Shown here in pieces: positions 5,875-6,717 of a stretch of 6,717 nucleotides of DNA; position 1 is the first letter of the stretch; every line of letters begins with the position of its first letter. The DNA is from Oscillospiraceae bacterium (GTDB taxonomy: Bacteria; Bacillota; Clostridia; Oscillospirales; Oscillospiraceae). Below the pieces are notes generated by a model. That model saw only the letters and a list, made by a program, of their open reading frames with translations. It was not told the DNA's origin and did no database searches. The DNA lies in NCBI GenBank assembly GCA_009785655.1, contig WQVW01000093.1:1-6717 (forward strand), read 5' to 3'. Made by a program: the position numbers and the translations under genes.

Positions 5875-6693
5875 TTATGGTGCGACAAAAGAAACCGAAG
5901 AAAGACTGCTTATCCGTATCGTTTGCCCATTTTGTAAATTTACCCTCAGTTTTTCGACACGGCTACCTAAAATTTCATTATATGCAAGACGGCCATTTGC
6001 CTGATGTACAATAAAATTGCCCGATTCACCAGTAGCAGGTATTGCATCATAAATTCCAGCGGGGATATCTTGACCCACAACCCAATGCCCAGTAGTTAAG
6101 GTTGTTGAAAGCATTCTGACTGCAGGGGTGAATATAACGCGCTCAATTCCGCTAATCCGTATTTGATATCCGTTTCCAAAATCAGCCGTTACACTTGCGA
6201 CCCCGCGCCCCAGAACCTCGTTGACATGCAATCGCTCATCGGCATTGTGGACTATAAAGTTACCTGATCCTTCAACTGTTATGACATATCGCCCGGCAGG
6301 AATATCTTGCCCCACTGTAAAAGTTCCAGTGTGTAGCATAAATGTTTCGGGCTGAGGAGCGGGGGCGGATTCATATGTTGGCGGCGGTTCGGTCGGCTGT
6401 GTCGGTGCTCCGCCGATATACACTGTATTCGTCGCACCGTCCCAATCTACTTCTTGCCCTAGTGCTTCTGCCACGGCGCGGACGGGCAGAAACGTTGTAC
6501 CCTCAAAGATAAACGGCTCGACAACGTTACCTTGTGCATCACGAGGCGTGATTTCTTGCCCATCAACGACAATCCTGATATCGCGGTACGTAACGTTGAT
6601 ATTCCGTACGGTGGATGCCAGCGCAGTCCCTGCCATTGTCAAAACAAGTGTCACCACAACTCCCAAAATGAACCCTTTTGTTTTCTTAAACAT
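5875..6693 (-). CDS. Secreted stalk-domain protein with two tandem C-terminal repeats
   Basis: A 272-residue exported protein. Residues 1-26 are a signal peptide (MFKKTK, a hydrophobic core, then ALA before S27). Residues about 32-93 match the copper-amine-oxidase N-terminal-like stalk domain common in secreted Firmicute proteins: IRIVVDGQEI, then FIFEGTTFLPVRAVAEALG and the VDWDGATNTVYIG strand. In this context the domain is structural and does not imply amine oxidase activity. A proline-rich linker follows (about 94-117). The end holds two related units of about 68 residues (122-190 and 201-271), each with VGQDIPAG-x-Y, SGNFIVH, a (V/Y)NE(V/I)LG turn and a final QIRIS or TIRIS strand. They are probably beta-rich binding modules facing the outside. 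The ATG at 6693 is preferred over an in-frame TTG at 6708, since GGAGGGG lies between them, 6 bases before the ATG. The promoter lies outside the window. The ligand is unknown. Confidence 0.88.
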   Translation of the reverse strand: MFKKTKGFILGVVVTLVLTMAGTALASTVRNINVTYRDIRIVVDGQEITPRDAQGNVVEPFIFEGTTFLPVRAVAEALGQEVDWDGATNTVYIGGAPTQPTEPPPTYESAPAPQPETFMLHTGTFTVGQDIPAGRYVITVEGSGNFIVHNADERLHVNEVLGRGVASVTADFGNGYQIRISGIERVIFTPAVRMLSTTLTTGHWVVGQDIPAGIYDAIPATGESGNFIVHQANGRLAYNEILGSRVEKLRVNLQNGQTIRISSLSSVSFVAP

Positions 6694-6699
6694 CTTTAT

Positions 6700-6706
6700 C
6701 CCCTCC
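6700..6706 (-). promoter_or_regulatory. Ribosome binding site fixing the stalk-domain protein start
   Basis: GGAGGGG on the minus strand, 6 bases ahead of ATG 6693. The upstream TTG (6708-6706) overlaps this motif and would add five residues before the signal peptide, so it is not the start. Confidence 0.8.
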
Positions 6707-6717
6707 AAAAATTTTTA

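Noticed and set aside
1..6717. CRISPR array, transposase, tRNA, rRNA, toxin-antitoxin or phage genes
   Set aside because: No spaced direct repeats, cloverleaf, rRNA signature or recognisable mobile-element protein was seen on either strand.

Overview
The window looks like part of a chromosome from a low-to-moderate GC anaerobic Firmicute (Bacillota, probably class Clostridia). The reasons are strong purine-rich ribosome binding sites (AGGAGG, GGAGGGG), a prolyl-tRNA synthetase of the YbaK-less, archaeal/eukaryal-like type, a secreted protein with a copper-amine-oxidase N-terminal-like stalk domain, and a short intergenic element of a style common in Clostridia. The genus cannot be read from the sequence. 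Seven protein genes are visible: one is cut by the left edge, and two convergent groups meet near 3.8 kb.

Left half, + strand (1-3753): an ABC importer operon of the peptide/nickel (Opp/Dpp/Nik) family. The order is substrate-binding protein (3' end only), permease 1, permease 2, ATPase 1, ATPase 2. From permease 1 onward the genes overlap by 4 bases or lie 1 base apart, so they are almost certainly co-translated. The exception is the gap between binding protein and permease 1 (514-655). It holds a 116-base hairpin-rich element with near-perfect 10-base terminal inverted repeats (527-642), which ends inside the permease 1 ribosome binding site. Both ATPases are short (219 and 224 residues) and lack the C-terminal tail of OppD/OppF-type ATPases. 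In ATPase 2 the reading frame continues past a TAG for 20 more codons, and that stretch aligns without gaps to the family's usual tail. The TAG may be a recent nonsense mutation or a recoded codon.

Right half, - strand (3839-6693): read in the direction of transcription, first comes a secreted two-repeat protein with a signal peptide and stalk domain, then a strong bidirectional terminator hairpin, then proS (prolyl-tRNA synthetase) with its own probable promoter, then a small AT-rich membrane-anchored gene resembling the DUF6680 group. A weak terminator-like hairpin sits between proS and the small gene.

The importer would supply the cell with a small peptide, metal chelate or similar solute; the substrate cannot be decided because the ligand-binding lobe of the binding protein is mostly missing. 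proS is housekeeping. No CRISPR array, phage gene, transposase, tRNA, rRNA or clear new multi-gene system was seen. The best leads are the TAG in ATPase 2, the folded element inside the importer operon, and the AT-rich cargo-like gene after proS.
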